Assembly: GCA_025464915.1 (NCBI GenBank)
Contig: JAODNF010000384.1
Coordinates: 1 to 12,179 of the forward strand
Direction of reading: 5' to 3'
Origin: Frankiales bacterium
Lineage (GTDB): Bacteria; Actinomycetota; Actinomycetes; Mycobacteriales; SCTD01
DNA: 12,179 nucleotides
Every line of letters starts with the position of its first letter. Within the stretch, counting starts at the first letter, position 1. This document shows positions 1-6,389 of the stretch, in pieces. A model generated the notes under the pieces. The model searched no databases. It saw only the letters and a list, made by a program, of their open reading frames with translations, and was not told the origin of the DNA. A program made the translations under genes and the position numbers.

Positions 1-1
1 G

Positions 2-490
2 GACCCGCTCGACGGCACGAGGGAGTACGGCGAGGGCCGCGACGACTTCGCCGTGCACGTCGCGCTCTGCATCGACGGGTCCCCGGACGTCGCGGCGGTC
101 GCCATGACGGACGGCGTCCGGACGACCTCCGACCCGCAGCCGGGTGCCGTCCACGGCGGGCCGCCCCGCCTCGTCGTCAGCCGCTCCCGCCCGCCGGCGA
201 TGGCGGAGGCCTGCGCGGCCGCCATCGGTGCCGAGCTCGTGCCGATGGGATCGGCCGGCGCCAAGGTGCTCGCCGTCGTGAAGGGCGAGGTCGACGCCTA
301 CGTGCACGCGGGCGGCCAGTACGAGTGGGACTCCGCCGCCCCGGTCGGCGTGGCCCTCGCGGCCGGCCTGCACTGCACCCGCATCGACGGCTCGCCGCTC
401 GTCTACAACCAGCCCGACGTACTGCTCCCCGACCTGCTCGTCTGCCGCGCCGAGCTCGCCCCCGCGCTGTTGGCCGCCTGCGCCACCTGA
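2..490 (+). CDS. cysQ: 3'(2'),5'-bisphosphate nucleotidase / inositol-phosphatase family protein (CysQ-like), 5' end outside window
   Basis: The reading frame is open from the left edge, so the N-terminus is missing; 162 residues are visible. The first visible residues, DPLDGTREYGEG, match the metal-binding DPLDGT motif of the inositol monophosphatase fold, and the following Glu-Tyr/Phe is typical of CysQ/BPNT proteins. The second family motif, WDSAAP followed by GVALAAGLH, lies about 50 residues from the C-terminus and contains the second metal-ligating Asp. Known members hydrolyse the 3'-phosphate of PAP/PAPS (sulfate assimilation) or inositol phosphates with Mg2+, in the cytoplasm. Family membership is clear. 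Substrate choice between PAP and inositol phosphate is inferred from the Asp-Gly-Thr-Arg-Glu-Tyr context. The gene ends immediately before a long hairpin and is convergent with the VOC gene. Confidence 0.85.
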   Translation, partial: DPLDGTREYGEGRDDFAVHVALCIDGSPDVAAVAMTDGVRTTSDPQPGAVHGGPPRLVVSRSRPPAMAEACAAAIGAELVPMGSAGAKVLAVVKGEVDAYVHAGGQYEWDSAAPVGVALAAGLHCTRIDGSPLVYNQPDVLLPDLLVCRAELAPALLAACAT

Positions 491-555
491 CCCGTGAATG
501 GACACTGCGCTGCGGTTTTACGCCCGAAGAGCGCAGCGCAGTGTCCATTCGCGGG
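491..555. terminator. Long, nearly perfect inverted repeat between convergent genes; likely bidirectional terminator
   Basis: The arms are 24 nt each (491-514 and 532-555) around a 17-nt loop. Within them, 19 consecutive bases (496-514 against 532-550, starting GAATGGACACTG) pair perfectly. The four outermost pairs (CCCG/CGGG) also match, with a single T-G wobble between. The left arm starts one base after the cysQ stop and the right arm ends 7 nt before the stop of the VOC gene, so it separates two convergent genes. There is no U-tract on either strand, which is common for actinobacterial terminators. The arms are unusually long and perfect for a plain terminator, so a dispersed palindromic repeat element is an alternative. 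Confidence 0.7.
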
Positions 556-562
556 AGAGGGT

Positions 563-1015
563 TCAGGAGAAGTCGGGGGTGCCGACCATGAGCTCAATGC
601 GGGTGCCGTCGGGGTCGGTGACGTAGACGAGCTGGACCGCGCCGTCGGCGATGACGGACAGGGTCTCGCGGTGCACGGTGCCCCCGTGCTGCTCCACGAG
701 GGCGAAGACCGGCTCGTGCTCGGAGACCCGGAAGGCCAGGTGCGTCAGGCCGAGGTCGAGCATCGAGCGCGGCGAGCCGTCGCCGGTCGGGGCGGGTGAG
801 AGCCACTGCAACAGCTCGAGCCGGATGTCCCCGCGACGCAGCATCCGCGACAGGAAGCGGCCGTCGACCTCCATCGTCGCCACCAGGTCCGGGCCCAGCT
901 CCATCGTGAAGACCTGCTCGAAGCCGAGCACCTGCTCGTAGAACGTCGTCGACCGCTCCAGGTCCGAGCAGCAGACCCCGACGTGCGACCACCCGAGCAC
1001 CGACATGCGCGTCAT
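563..1015 (-). CDS. VOC-family (glyoxalase/bleomycin-resistance/dioxygenase fold) protein
   Basis: A 150-residue single-domain protein with two beta-alpha-beta-beta-beta modules. It begins with the typical VOC opening WSHVGVCCSDLERSTTFYEQVLGF and has a second module starting LTHLAFRV. Candidate metal ligands sit at the classic positions: His11, Glu67 (RLELLQ), His92 and Glu141 (DGTRIELM). Such proteins act as isomerases, dioxygenases, epimerases or drug-binding proteins; the sequence does not tell me which. The ATG at 1015 is chosen because AGAGGGG lies 7-8 nt upstream; an in-frame ATG at 1006 is the alternative. The frame stays open further upstream, but that stretch overlaps the photolyase and is Arg/Ser-rich shadow sequence. 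The gene is divergent from the photolyase with only 25 nt between starts, so the two may share control. Confidence 0.85.
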   Translation of the reverse strand: MTRMSVLGWSHVGVCCSDLERSTTFYEQVLGFEQVFTMELGPDLVATMEVDGRFLSRMLRRGDIRLELLQWLSPAPTGDGSPRSMLDLGLTHLAFRVSEHEPVFALVEQHGGTVHRETLSVIADGAVQLVYVTDPDGTRIELMVGTPDFS

Positions 1016-1027
1016 CCAACACCCCTC

Positions 1028-1041
1028 TAGCGTGGCAACGG
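1028..1041 (+). promoter_or_regulatory. Candidate -10 element for leaderless transcription of the photolyase operon
   Basis: TAGCGT at 1028-1033 fits the actinobacterial -10 consensus TANNNT and lies exactly 7 nt before the GTG start at 1041. This would place transcription initiation at or one base before the start codon. There is no Shine-Dalgarno sequence before this GTG. No convincing -35 is visible at the expected spacing. The -10 abuts the Shine-Dalgarno of the divergent VOC gene. It is a sequence-pattern prediction only. Confidence 0.45.
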
Positions 1042-2372
1042 TGACCACCTCGCTCCTGTGGTTCCGACGGGACCTCCGACTCGCGGACCACCCCGCCCTG
1101 CTCGCCGCCCGGGACGCCGGCGACGAGGTCGTCCCGGTGTTCGTGCTCGACGACGCGCTGCGCGGACCGAGCGGACCCAACCGGCTGGCGTTCCTCTACC
1201 GCAACCTGCGCGACCTGCAGGAGCGCACCGGTGGCGCGCTCCGGGTCGTCCACGGCAACCCCGCGACGACGGTCCCGCGCCTGGTCAGGGAGTGCGGTGC
1301 GGCGTCGGTGCACATCAGCAGCGACCACGGGCCGTACGGCTCGGCACGGGACGCCCGGGTCGCCGCGGCACTGCACGACGTGCCGCTGGTCGCAACCGGC
1401 AGCCCCTACGGCGTCACACCGGGTCAGCTGACGAAGCCGGACGGCACGCCGTACAAGGTCTACACGCCCTTCCTGCGTGCCTGGCGCGCCCGCGGCATCC
1501 ACTCGCCGGCGCTGACGCCCCGCAGCATCAGGTGGTCCGACGGGGGTCTGAAGGACAGCGGCGTCCCGCAGGACCCGGGCACCCGGGCAGACCTGCCCGA
1601 GCCGGGCGAGGCGGCGGCCCGTGCGCGCTGGAAGGCGTTCCTCGAGCGGCAGGCGCAGGACTACGCCGGCACCCGCAACGACCCGGGCGCCGACCGCACC
1701 AGCCGGCTGTCGGCCGCGCTGAAGTACGGGCTGCTCCACCCGCGGACGCTGCACGCCGACCTCGGGACGAGCGAGGGCGAGACCGTGTACGGCCAGGAGC
1801 TGGTGTGGCGGGACTTCTACGCCGACGTCCTGCACCACAACCCCTCCTCGGCGAGGGCGGACCTCAACCGGATCCCGCTCGAGTACGACCCTCCGGGCGC
1901 GGCGTTCGAGGCCTGGAAGCAGGGCCGTACCGGCTATCCCATCGTCGACGCCGGGATGCGCCAGCTGCTCGGCGAGGGATGGGTGCACAACCGGGTGCGG
2001 ATGATCGTCGCCAGCTTCCTGACCAAGGACCTGCACGTCTGGTGGCCGCACGGCGCGCGGCACTTCATGGAGCACCTCGTCGACGGGGACCTCGCCAGCA
2101 ACCAGCACGGCTGGCAGTGGACCGCAGGGACGGGCACCGACGCGTCGCCTTACTTCCGGGTCTTCAACCCGGTCATGCAGGGCCAGAAGTTCGACGCCGA
2201 CGGCTCCTACATCCGCCGCTGGGTGTCGGAGCTGTCACACCTGACCGGCAAGGACATCCACGAGCCGTGGACGTGCGAACGACCCCCCGAGGGCTACCCC
2301 GAGCGGATCGTCGACCACGCGACCGAGCGGCTGGAGGCTCTCGACCGCTACCAACGGGCTCGTACGGCATGA
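1041..2372 (+). CDS. phr: Deoxyribodipyrimidine photo-lyase, class I (cryptochrome/photolyase family)
   Basis: A 443-residue protein that would split UV-induced cyclobutane pyrimidine dimers using blue light and FADH-. The N-terminal Rossmann antenna domain opens with LLWFRRDLRLADHPAL (residues 5-20). The helical FAD domain contains LVWRDFY (254-260), GYPIVDAGMRQL (298-309), GWVHNRVRMIVASFLTKDL (313-331) and GWQWTAGTGTDASPYFRVFNP (357-377). Judged against E. coli PhrB from memory, N354 corresponds to the FAD-N5 Asn, W256 to the substrate-contacting Trp, and W358 and W335 to the inner two residues of the electron-transfer Trp triad. The outer triad position appears to be Tyr282. GTG 1041 is chosen because homology starts at residue 3 and a -10-like element lies 7 nt upstream. 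It is the first gene of the operon. Light- or stress-linked expression would fit its neighbours but is inferred. Confidence 0.95.
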   Translation: MTTSLLWFRRDLRLADHPALLAARDAGDEVVPVFVLDDALRGPSGPNRLAFLYRNLRDLQERTGGALRVVHGNPATTVPRLVRECGAASVHISSDHGPYGSARDARVAAALHDVPLVATGSPYGVTPGQLTKPDGTPYKVYTPFLRAWRARGIHSPALTPRSIRWSDGGLKDSGVPQDPGTRADLPEPGEAAARARWKAFLERQAQDYAGTRNDPGADRTSRLSAALKYGLLHPRTLHADLGTSEGETVYGQELVWRDFYADVLHHNPSSARADLNRIPLEYDPPGAAFEAWKQGRTGYPIVDAGMRQLLGEGWVHNRVRMIVASFLTKDLHVWWPHGARHFMEHLVDGDLASNQHGWQWTAGTGTDASPYFRVFNPVMQGQKFDADGSYIRRWVSELSHLTGKDIHEPWTCERPPEGYPERIVDHATERLEALDRYQRARTA

Positions 2373-2406
2373 TCGACAGCCCCCGTCCTGACCCGCAGGG
2401 ATCCCC

Positions 2407-3117
2407 GTGACCGACCTCGAGACCACCGCACTGCACCCTGGCGTGGAGGTGCACGAGGCCGTCGGCACGACCCGGGGCGTGGTCGTCGTGCTGCACGGCG
2501 GCAAGGCCGACAGCTACGAGCCGTCGGGGCCTACCCACCTGTCCAGCCGCCGACTGAACCCGTTCGTCCGCGCGCTGGCGAAGCAGGGCAACCGCGAGGG
2601 CGTCGCGGTCTGGAAGGTCCGCTACCGGGTCCGCGGCTGGAACGGCCGCGACCGGTCACCCGCGCTCGACGCCCAGTGGGCCCTCGACGAGGTCCGGCGC
2701 CAGCACGGCGACGTCCCCGTGGTGCTCGTCGGGCACTCGATGGGCGGCCGGGCCGCCGTGCACGTGCTGGGCGACGAGAGCGTCATCGGAGCCGTCCTGC
2801 TGTGCCCGTGGCTGCCGCACGAGCCGTTCGACGGCGCCCTCGGCAAGCGGGTCCTGCTCGCGCACGGCGTCATCGACCGCTGGACCAGCCCGCGGGAGAG
2901 CCGCGACTGGGCCACGGCGGCACGACCGCTCGCCGCTGCTCTCACGTACGTGCGGGTCCGCCGGACCGGCCACTTCATGTTCCGGCGGGCGGGTCTCTGG
3001 ACCGATCTGGCGGTGGGCCCCGCGCTCACCTGGCTCGGGATTCACCCATCCGTGGGGAGGGTCGCGACGAACGTCCTGGCAGAGGCTGCCGAGGGCACGC
3101 CGCTGATCACCGTCTGA
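2407..3117 (+). CDS. Alpha/beta-hydrolase fold protein, substrate unknown
   Basis: A 236-residue cytoplasmic hydrolase with an early oxyanion-region strand GVVVVLHGGKADSYEP (24-39) and the nucleophile elbow VLVGHSMGG (Ser111). Plausible acid Asp157 (LAHGVIDRWT) and catalytic His189 (RRTGHFMF) complete a Ser-Asp-His triad in the correct order and spacing. The late segment LLCPWLPHEPFDG replaces a large cap domain, so this is a compact hydrolase. GTG at 2407 is preceded by CAGGGA about 5 nt upstream. It lies 34 nt after the photolyase and 14 nt before the flavoprotein. The lipid-related neighbours make an acyl-ester or lipid hydrolase role possible, but nothing in the sequence fixes the substrate. 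There is no signal peptide or membrane anchor. Confidence 0.85.
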   Translation: MTDLETTALHPGVEVHEAVGTTRGVVVVLHGGKADSYEPSGPTHLSSRRLNPFVRALAKQGNREGVAVWKVRYRVRGWNGRDRSPALDAQWALDEVRRQHGDVPVVLVGHSMGGRAAVHVLGDESVIGAVLLCPWLPHEPFDGALGKRVLLAHGVIDRWTSPRESRDWATAARPLAAALTYVRVRRTGHFMFRRAGLWTDLAVGPALTWLGIHPSVGRVATNVLAEAAEGTPLITV

Positions 3118-3131
3118 AGGGTTTCGCGCAC

Positions 3132-4394
3132 GTGACCACCGCCCCCCGCCGCATCGCTGTCATCGGTGCGGGTGTGTCCGGCCTCACAGCGGCGTACGTC
3201 CTCGAGCAGTCCGGCGCCCAGGTCACCGTCTTCGAGAAGGACGACCGCCTCGGGGGACACGCCGACACGCACGACGTCGTCGATCGCGGCGGCCGCGCCC
3301 AGCGGGTCGACACCGGCTTCATCGTCCACAACGAGCGCACCTACCCGGTGCTGCTTCGCCTGTTCGCCGAGCTGGGCGTCGAGACCCAGGACTCGGACAT
3401 GAGCATGTCCGTGCGCTGCGACGAGTGCCATCTCGAGTACGCCGGCGCCAAGAGCTGGCGCGGCCTGTTTCCCGTGAAGCAGACCGCCAACCCGCGGTAC
3501 CTGAAGATGCTCGCCGAGGTCATGCGATTCCACCGCAGCGCCCGCGCCTTCCTCGAGGGGCCGGAGAACGACCAGACGCTGCAGTCCTTCCTCGACGACG
3601 GCCGCTTCTCGCCGTACTTCCGCAACCACTTCATGACCCCCGTCGTGTCGTGCGTCTGGTCCGCGCCGCCCGAGACCGCGCTCGCGTTCCCGGCCCGCTA
3701 CCTGTTTGCCTTCCTCTCCCACCACGGCATGCTTCGCGTCACCGGGTCCCCGCAGTGGCGCACCGTCGTGGGTGGGTCCCGCAGCTACGTCGAGAAGGTG
3801 GCGAAGGAGATCACGGCGACCCGCACGTCCTCCCCCGTCACGGCGCTGCGCCGCACGGACACCGGCGTCGAGGTCAGCGTCGACGGAGACGTCGAGCTCT
3901 TCGACGCCGCCGTGGTCGCGACGCACCCGCACCAGGCGCTGTCCTTGCTGGCCGAACCGACCGAGGCCGAGGCCGAGGTGCTGGGTGCGATCACGTACAC
4001 GGCCAACCCCACCGTCCTGCACACCGACCGCTCGCTGCTGCCACGCAGCGAGGGCGCGCAGGCCTCGTGGAACTACGTCATGGACAGCTGCGACTCCGAC
4101 TCGGCGTCGGTGCTCGTCTCCTACGACATGAACCGGCTGCAGCACCTCGACGCTGCGGAGACGTTCGTCGTCACCCTCAACGGCGTCGACCGCATCGACC
4201 CGTCGACGGTCATCGACCGGATGGACTACGAGCACCCGGCCTACACCCCCGAGTCCGTGGCTGCGCAGCGACGGCTTCAGGACCTCAACGACGACCGGAT
4301 CGCCTTCGCCGGCGCCTACCACGGCTGGGGCTTCCACGAGGACGGCGCCCGTTCCGGCGTGGCCGCCGCCGAGGCCCTGGGGGCCACGTGGTGA
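3132..4394 (+). CDS. FAD-dependent amine-oxidase-fold oxidoreductase, COG2907 type (similar to mycobacterial Rv0449c)
   Basis: A 420-residue flavoprotein. The N-terminal dinucleotide-binding fold RIAVIGAGVSGLTAAYVLE (7-25) has GxGxxG at 12-17, the ribose-binding acidic residue Glu35 and the FAD motif RLGGHADT (39-46). The C-terminal FAD-binding segment AFAGAYHGWGFHEDGARSG (391-409) is typical of COG2907 proteins, which are related to phytoene desaturases and amine oxidases. GTG at 3132 is chosen because homology begins 6 residues in and GAAGGG spans the previous stop about 10 nt upstream. Its stop overlaps the DUF1365 start by GTGA. This flavoprotein-DUF1365-cyclopropane-synthase trio is a recurring block in bacteria, including next to M. 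tuberculosis ufaA1. A role in oxidising or desaturating a modified acyl chain is a reasonable hypothesis; the reaction is not known from the sequence. Confidence 0.9.
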   Translation: MTTAPRRIAVIGAGVSGLTAAYVLEQSGAQVTVFEKDDRLGGHADTHDVVDRGGRAQRVDTGFIVHNERTYPVLLRLFAELGVETQDSDMSMSVRCDECHLEYAGAKSWRGLFPVKQTANPRYLKMLAEVMRFHRSARAFLEGPENDQTLQSFLDDGRFSPYFRNHFMTPVVSCVWSAPPETALAFPARYLFAFLSHHGMLRVTGSPQWRTVVGGSRSYVEKVAKEITATRTSSPVTALRRTDTGVEVSVDGDVELFDAAVVATHPHQALSLLAEPTEAEAEVLGAITYTANPTVLHTDRSLLPRSEGAQASWNYVMDSCDSDSASVLVSYDMNRLQHLDAAETFVVTLNGVDRIDPSTVIDRMDYEHPAYTPESVAAQRRLQDLNDDRIAFAGAYHGWGFHEDGARSGVAAAEALGATW

Positions 4395-5122
4395 GCCCGG
4401 CCCTGTACGAGACGACGATCCACCACGTCCGGCAGTCGCCGCTGAAGCACGCCTTCACCTACAAGAGCTACTGGTGGCTGGTCGACCTCGACGCCCTGCC
4501 GTCATACGGCGTGCTGGGACGGTTCCGCGCGAAGGACCACATCGGATCCTCGAGCTCCCTGCGTGCCAACGTCGACACCCTGCTCGCCGGGCACGGGCTG
4601 TCCTGCGACCGGGTCCTGATGGTCTCCAACGCGCGGGTCCTCGGGCACGTCTTCAACCCGCTCTCCCTGCACTACTGCCTCGCGTCCGACGGCTCCGTCG
4701 TCGCGGTGATCGCCGAGGTGCACAACACGTACGGCGGTCGGCACGCCTACGTGCTGGAGACCGACGCCGAGGGCAGGGCGCGCACCGACAAGCACTTCTA
4801 CGTCTCGCCGTTCAACACGGTCGAGGGCCACTACGACATGCGGCTGCCGCTCCCCGGCGAGGAGCTGCGGGTCGACCTGACGTATGGCCGCCCAGACGGC
4901 AAGCCGTTCGTCGCGACCGTGCGCGGCACCCGCCTCCCGGCGACCCGGAGCAACGTCCTGCTGGCAGCCGTCCGGCACCCGATGGCCTCCCGCGCCGTCT
5001 CTCTCCGCATCCGCATCCAGGGCATCCGGCTCTGGCTGCGCAAGCTCCCCGTCATACCCCGCAACGGCGCGGACAGCCTGACCACCACGTCCTCGAACCG
5101 CACCAAGGAGCACGTCGCATGA
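4391..5122 (+). CDS. DUF1365 family protein (COG3496), fatty-acid-modification partner
   Basis: A 243-residue protein of the DUF1365 family. Diagnostic conserved blocks are YETTIHHVRQSPLKHAFTYKSY (6-27), GHVFNPLSLHYC (85-96), AEVHNTYGGRH (108-118) and KHFYVSPF (134-141). There is no obvious membrane segment. Several conserved His, Asn and Cys residues could form a metal or catalytic site, but the biochemical activity is unknown to me. The start is GTG 4391, translationally coupled to the flavoprotein by a GTGA overlap; GTG 4388 is directly upstream and in frame. The stop overlaps the next ATG as ATGA. Members almost always travel with COG2907 flavoproteins and cyclopropane-synthase-like methyltransferases, as here, so a role in the same acyl modification is inferred. 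The C-terminal tail, rich in Thr/Ser and Arg, is probably flexible. Confidence 0.9.
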   Translation: MSPALYETTIHHVRQSPLKHAFTYKSYWWLVDLDALPSYGVLGRFRAKDHIGSSSSLRANVDTLLAGHGLSCDRVLMVSNARVLGHVFNPLSLHYCLASDGSVVAVIAEVHNTYGGRHAYVLETDAEGRARTDKHFYVSPFNTVEGHYDMRLPLPGEELRVDLTYGRPDGKPFVATVRGTRLPATRSNVLLAAVRHPMASRAVSLRIRIQGIRLWLRKLPVIPRNGADSLTTTSSNRTKEHVA

Positions 5123-6387
5123 CCGTGACCGAGTCACTGACCCCGACCCGGGTGGACGCCGCGCAGTGGCCTGCCATCGCCACCGTGCCGACGAACGCCT
5201 TCCGCGCGCGCATCGCCAAGGGCCTGTTCGAGCGGGTGGTGCGCAAGCTGGCGCTGCACGTCCTGCTGCCCGACGGTCGGGTGCTCGGCGCCGGCGGCCT
5301 CGCGGGCCCCGTCATGCGGCTGCGCCGTCCGGAGGCGTTCTACCTCCGGCTGGGCGAGAGCGGTCTGGTCGGGTTCGGCGAGGCGTTCATGGCCGGCGAC
5401 TGGGAGACCGACGACCTCGCCGGCGTGCTCGAGGTCTTCGCGGCCCGGGTGGGCGACCTCATCCCTCCGTCGCTGCAGCGGCTGCGCGACGTCGCTCTGC
5501 TCCGGCACCCGTCGAGCGACAGCCAGAGCAAAGCCAACCAGAAGCGCAACATCGAGCGGCACTACGACCTGTCGAACGACCTGTTCCAGCTGTTCCTCGA
5601 CGACACGCTGACCTACTCCAGCGCCCTGTTCGACATCCCCGCCGCCGCGCGCCCGACGGCGTCCTTCGGCGACCTCGCCGACGCGTCCCGCCGCAAGGTC
5701 GACCGCCTCCTCGACGCCGCCTGCGTCACCAAGGGCTCCCGGGTCCTCGAGATCGGCACCGGCTGGGGCGAGCTCGCCCTGCGCGCCGCCGGTCGAGGAG
5801 CGATCGTCCACTCGGTGACGCTGTCGGTCGAGCAGCGCGAGCTCGCCCTCGAGCGGGTCCGGGCGGCTGGCCTCGAGGACCTCGTCACGATCGACATCTG
5901 CGACTACCGCGACGTCCAGGGCAGCTACGACGCCGTCGTGTCCGTCGAGATGATCGAGGCCGTCGGCTACAAGTACTGGCCCGAGTACTTCGAGGTCCTC
6001 GACCGCCACCTCGCGCCCGGCGGCAAGGTCGGCCTGCAGGCGATCACCATGCCGCACGACCGGATGGTGGCCTCACGCGACACGTTCACCTGGATCCACA
6101 AGTACATCTTCCCCGGCGGCCTCATCCCGTCGGTGACGGCGATCGAGCAGGCCGTCTTCGCGAACACGTCGCTGCGCATCACCGACCGCTTCGCCTTCGG
6201 CCAGCACTACGCCGAGACGCTGCGGCTCTGGCGGGAGAAGTTCGAGGGCGAGAGCGCTGCGGTCACGGCGCTCGGCTTCGACGAGACGTTCCGCAAGATG
6301 TGGTCGCTCTACCTGGCCTACTCCGAGGCCGGCTTCGCGTCGGGCTACCTCGACGTCTACCAGTTCGTCTTCGAGAAGGGCCGTTAG
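5119..6387 (+). CDS. Cyclopropane-fatty-acyl-phospholipid-synthase-family methyltransferase, UfaA1-like
   Basis: A 422-residue SAM-dependent methyltransferase. The N-terminal lipid-binding region has GESGLVGFGEAFMAGDWETDDL (79-100). NIERHYDLSNDLFQLFLDDT (144-163) and the SAM-binding loop VLEIGTGWGELAL (209-221) follow, then SVEMIEAVGYKYWPEYF (275-291), LQAITMP (306-312) and KYIFPGGLIPS (328-338). Family members transfer a methyl group to the double bond of membrane phospholipid acyl chains, giving cyclopropane, methyl-branched or methylene products. Compared with E. coli Cfa recalled from memory, Glu280 and Tyr364 keep catalytic positions. The bicarbonate-site Cys139 is Ser168 and His266 is Gln307, and EHVG has become EAVG. 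The LQAIT and KYIFPGG style resembles M. tuberculosis UfaA1. ATG 5119 has AAGGAG 8 nt upstream and overlaps the DUF1365 stop. The exact product is uncertain. Confidence 0.9.
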   Translation: MTVTESLTPTRVDAAQWPAIATVPTNAFRARIAKGLFERVVRKLALHVLLPDGRVLGAGGLAGPVMRLRRPEAFYLRLGESGLVGFGEAFMAGDWETDDLAGVLEVFAARVGDLIPPSLQRLRDVALLRHPSSDSQSKANQKRNIERHYDLSNDLFQLFLDDTLTYSSALFDIPAAARPTASFGDLADASRRKVDRLLDAACVTKGSRVLEIGTGWGELALRAAGRGAIVHSVTLSVEQRELALERVRAAGLEDLVTIDICDYRDVQGSYDAVVSVEMIEAVGYKYWPEYFEVLDRHLAPGGKVGLQAITMPHDRMVASRDTFTWIHKYIFPGGLIPSVTAIEQAVFANTSLRITDRFAFGQHYAETLRLWREKFEGESAAVTALGFDETFRKMWSLYLAYSEAGFASGYLDVYQFVFEKGR

Positions 6388-6389
6388 TC

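Noticed and set aside
1005..1040. Earlier ATG start for the photolyase
   Set aside because: It would overlap the VOC gene start, add 12 residues before the conserved first strand, and ignore the -10 element placed for GTG 1041.
1005..1041. SigK- or ECF-type promoter before the operon, as in the mycobacterial ufaA1 region
   Set aside because: CATCC and AAC-like bases are present, but no matching -10 at 16-17 nt spacing was found, so the TANNNT leaderless reading is preferred.
1016..1180. N-terminal extension of the VOC protein by 55 residues
   Set aside because: The extension is Ser/Arg-rich, overlaps the photolyase start, and the VOC fold begins right after the ATG at 1015, which has its own Shine-Dalgarno.
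594..2108. 504-codon open frame on the minus strand
   Set aside because: It is opposite the photolyase and VOC genes, has low-complexity Arg/Val/Ala composition and no recognisable motif. It is an antisense shadow of GC-rich coding sequence.
2676..3131. Fusion of the flavoprotein frame to an upstream 152-residue extension
   Set aside because: The extension is the Arg/Pro/Ala-rich out-of-frame reading of the hydrolase. The GxGxxG fold begins right after GTG 3132.
3042..4337. 431-codon open frame on the minus strand
   Set aside because: It is opposite the flavoprotein and hydrolase, is Val/Gly/Arg-rich and has no domain signature. It is an antisense shadow.
3132..4394. Carotenoid (phytoene) desaturase identity for the flavoprotein
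   Set aside because: The fold is related, but there are no crtB/crtE-like neighbours and the DUF1365/methyltransferase context and C-terminal motif fit COG2907.
5134..6057. 307-codon open frame on the minus strand
   Set aside because: It is opposite the first methyltransferase, with repetitive Asp/Val/Leu composition and no motif.
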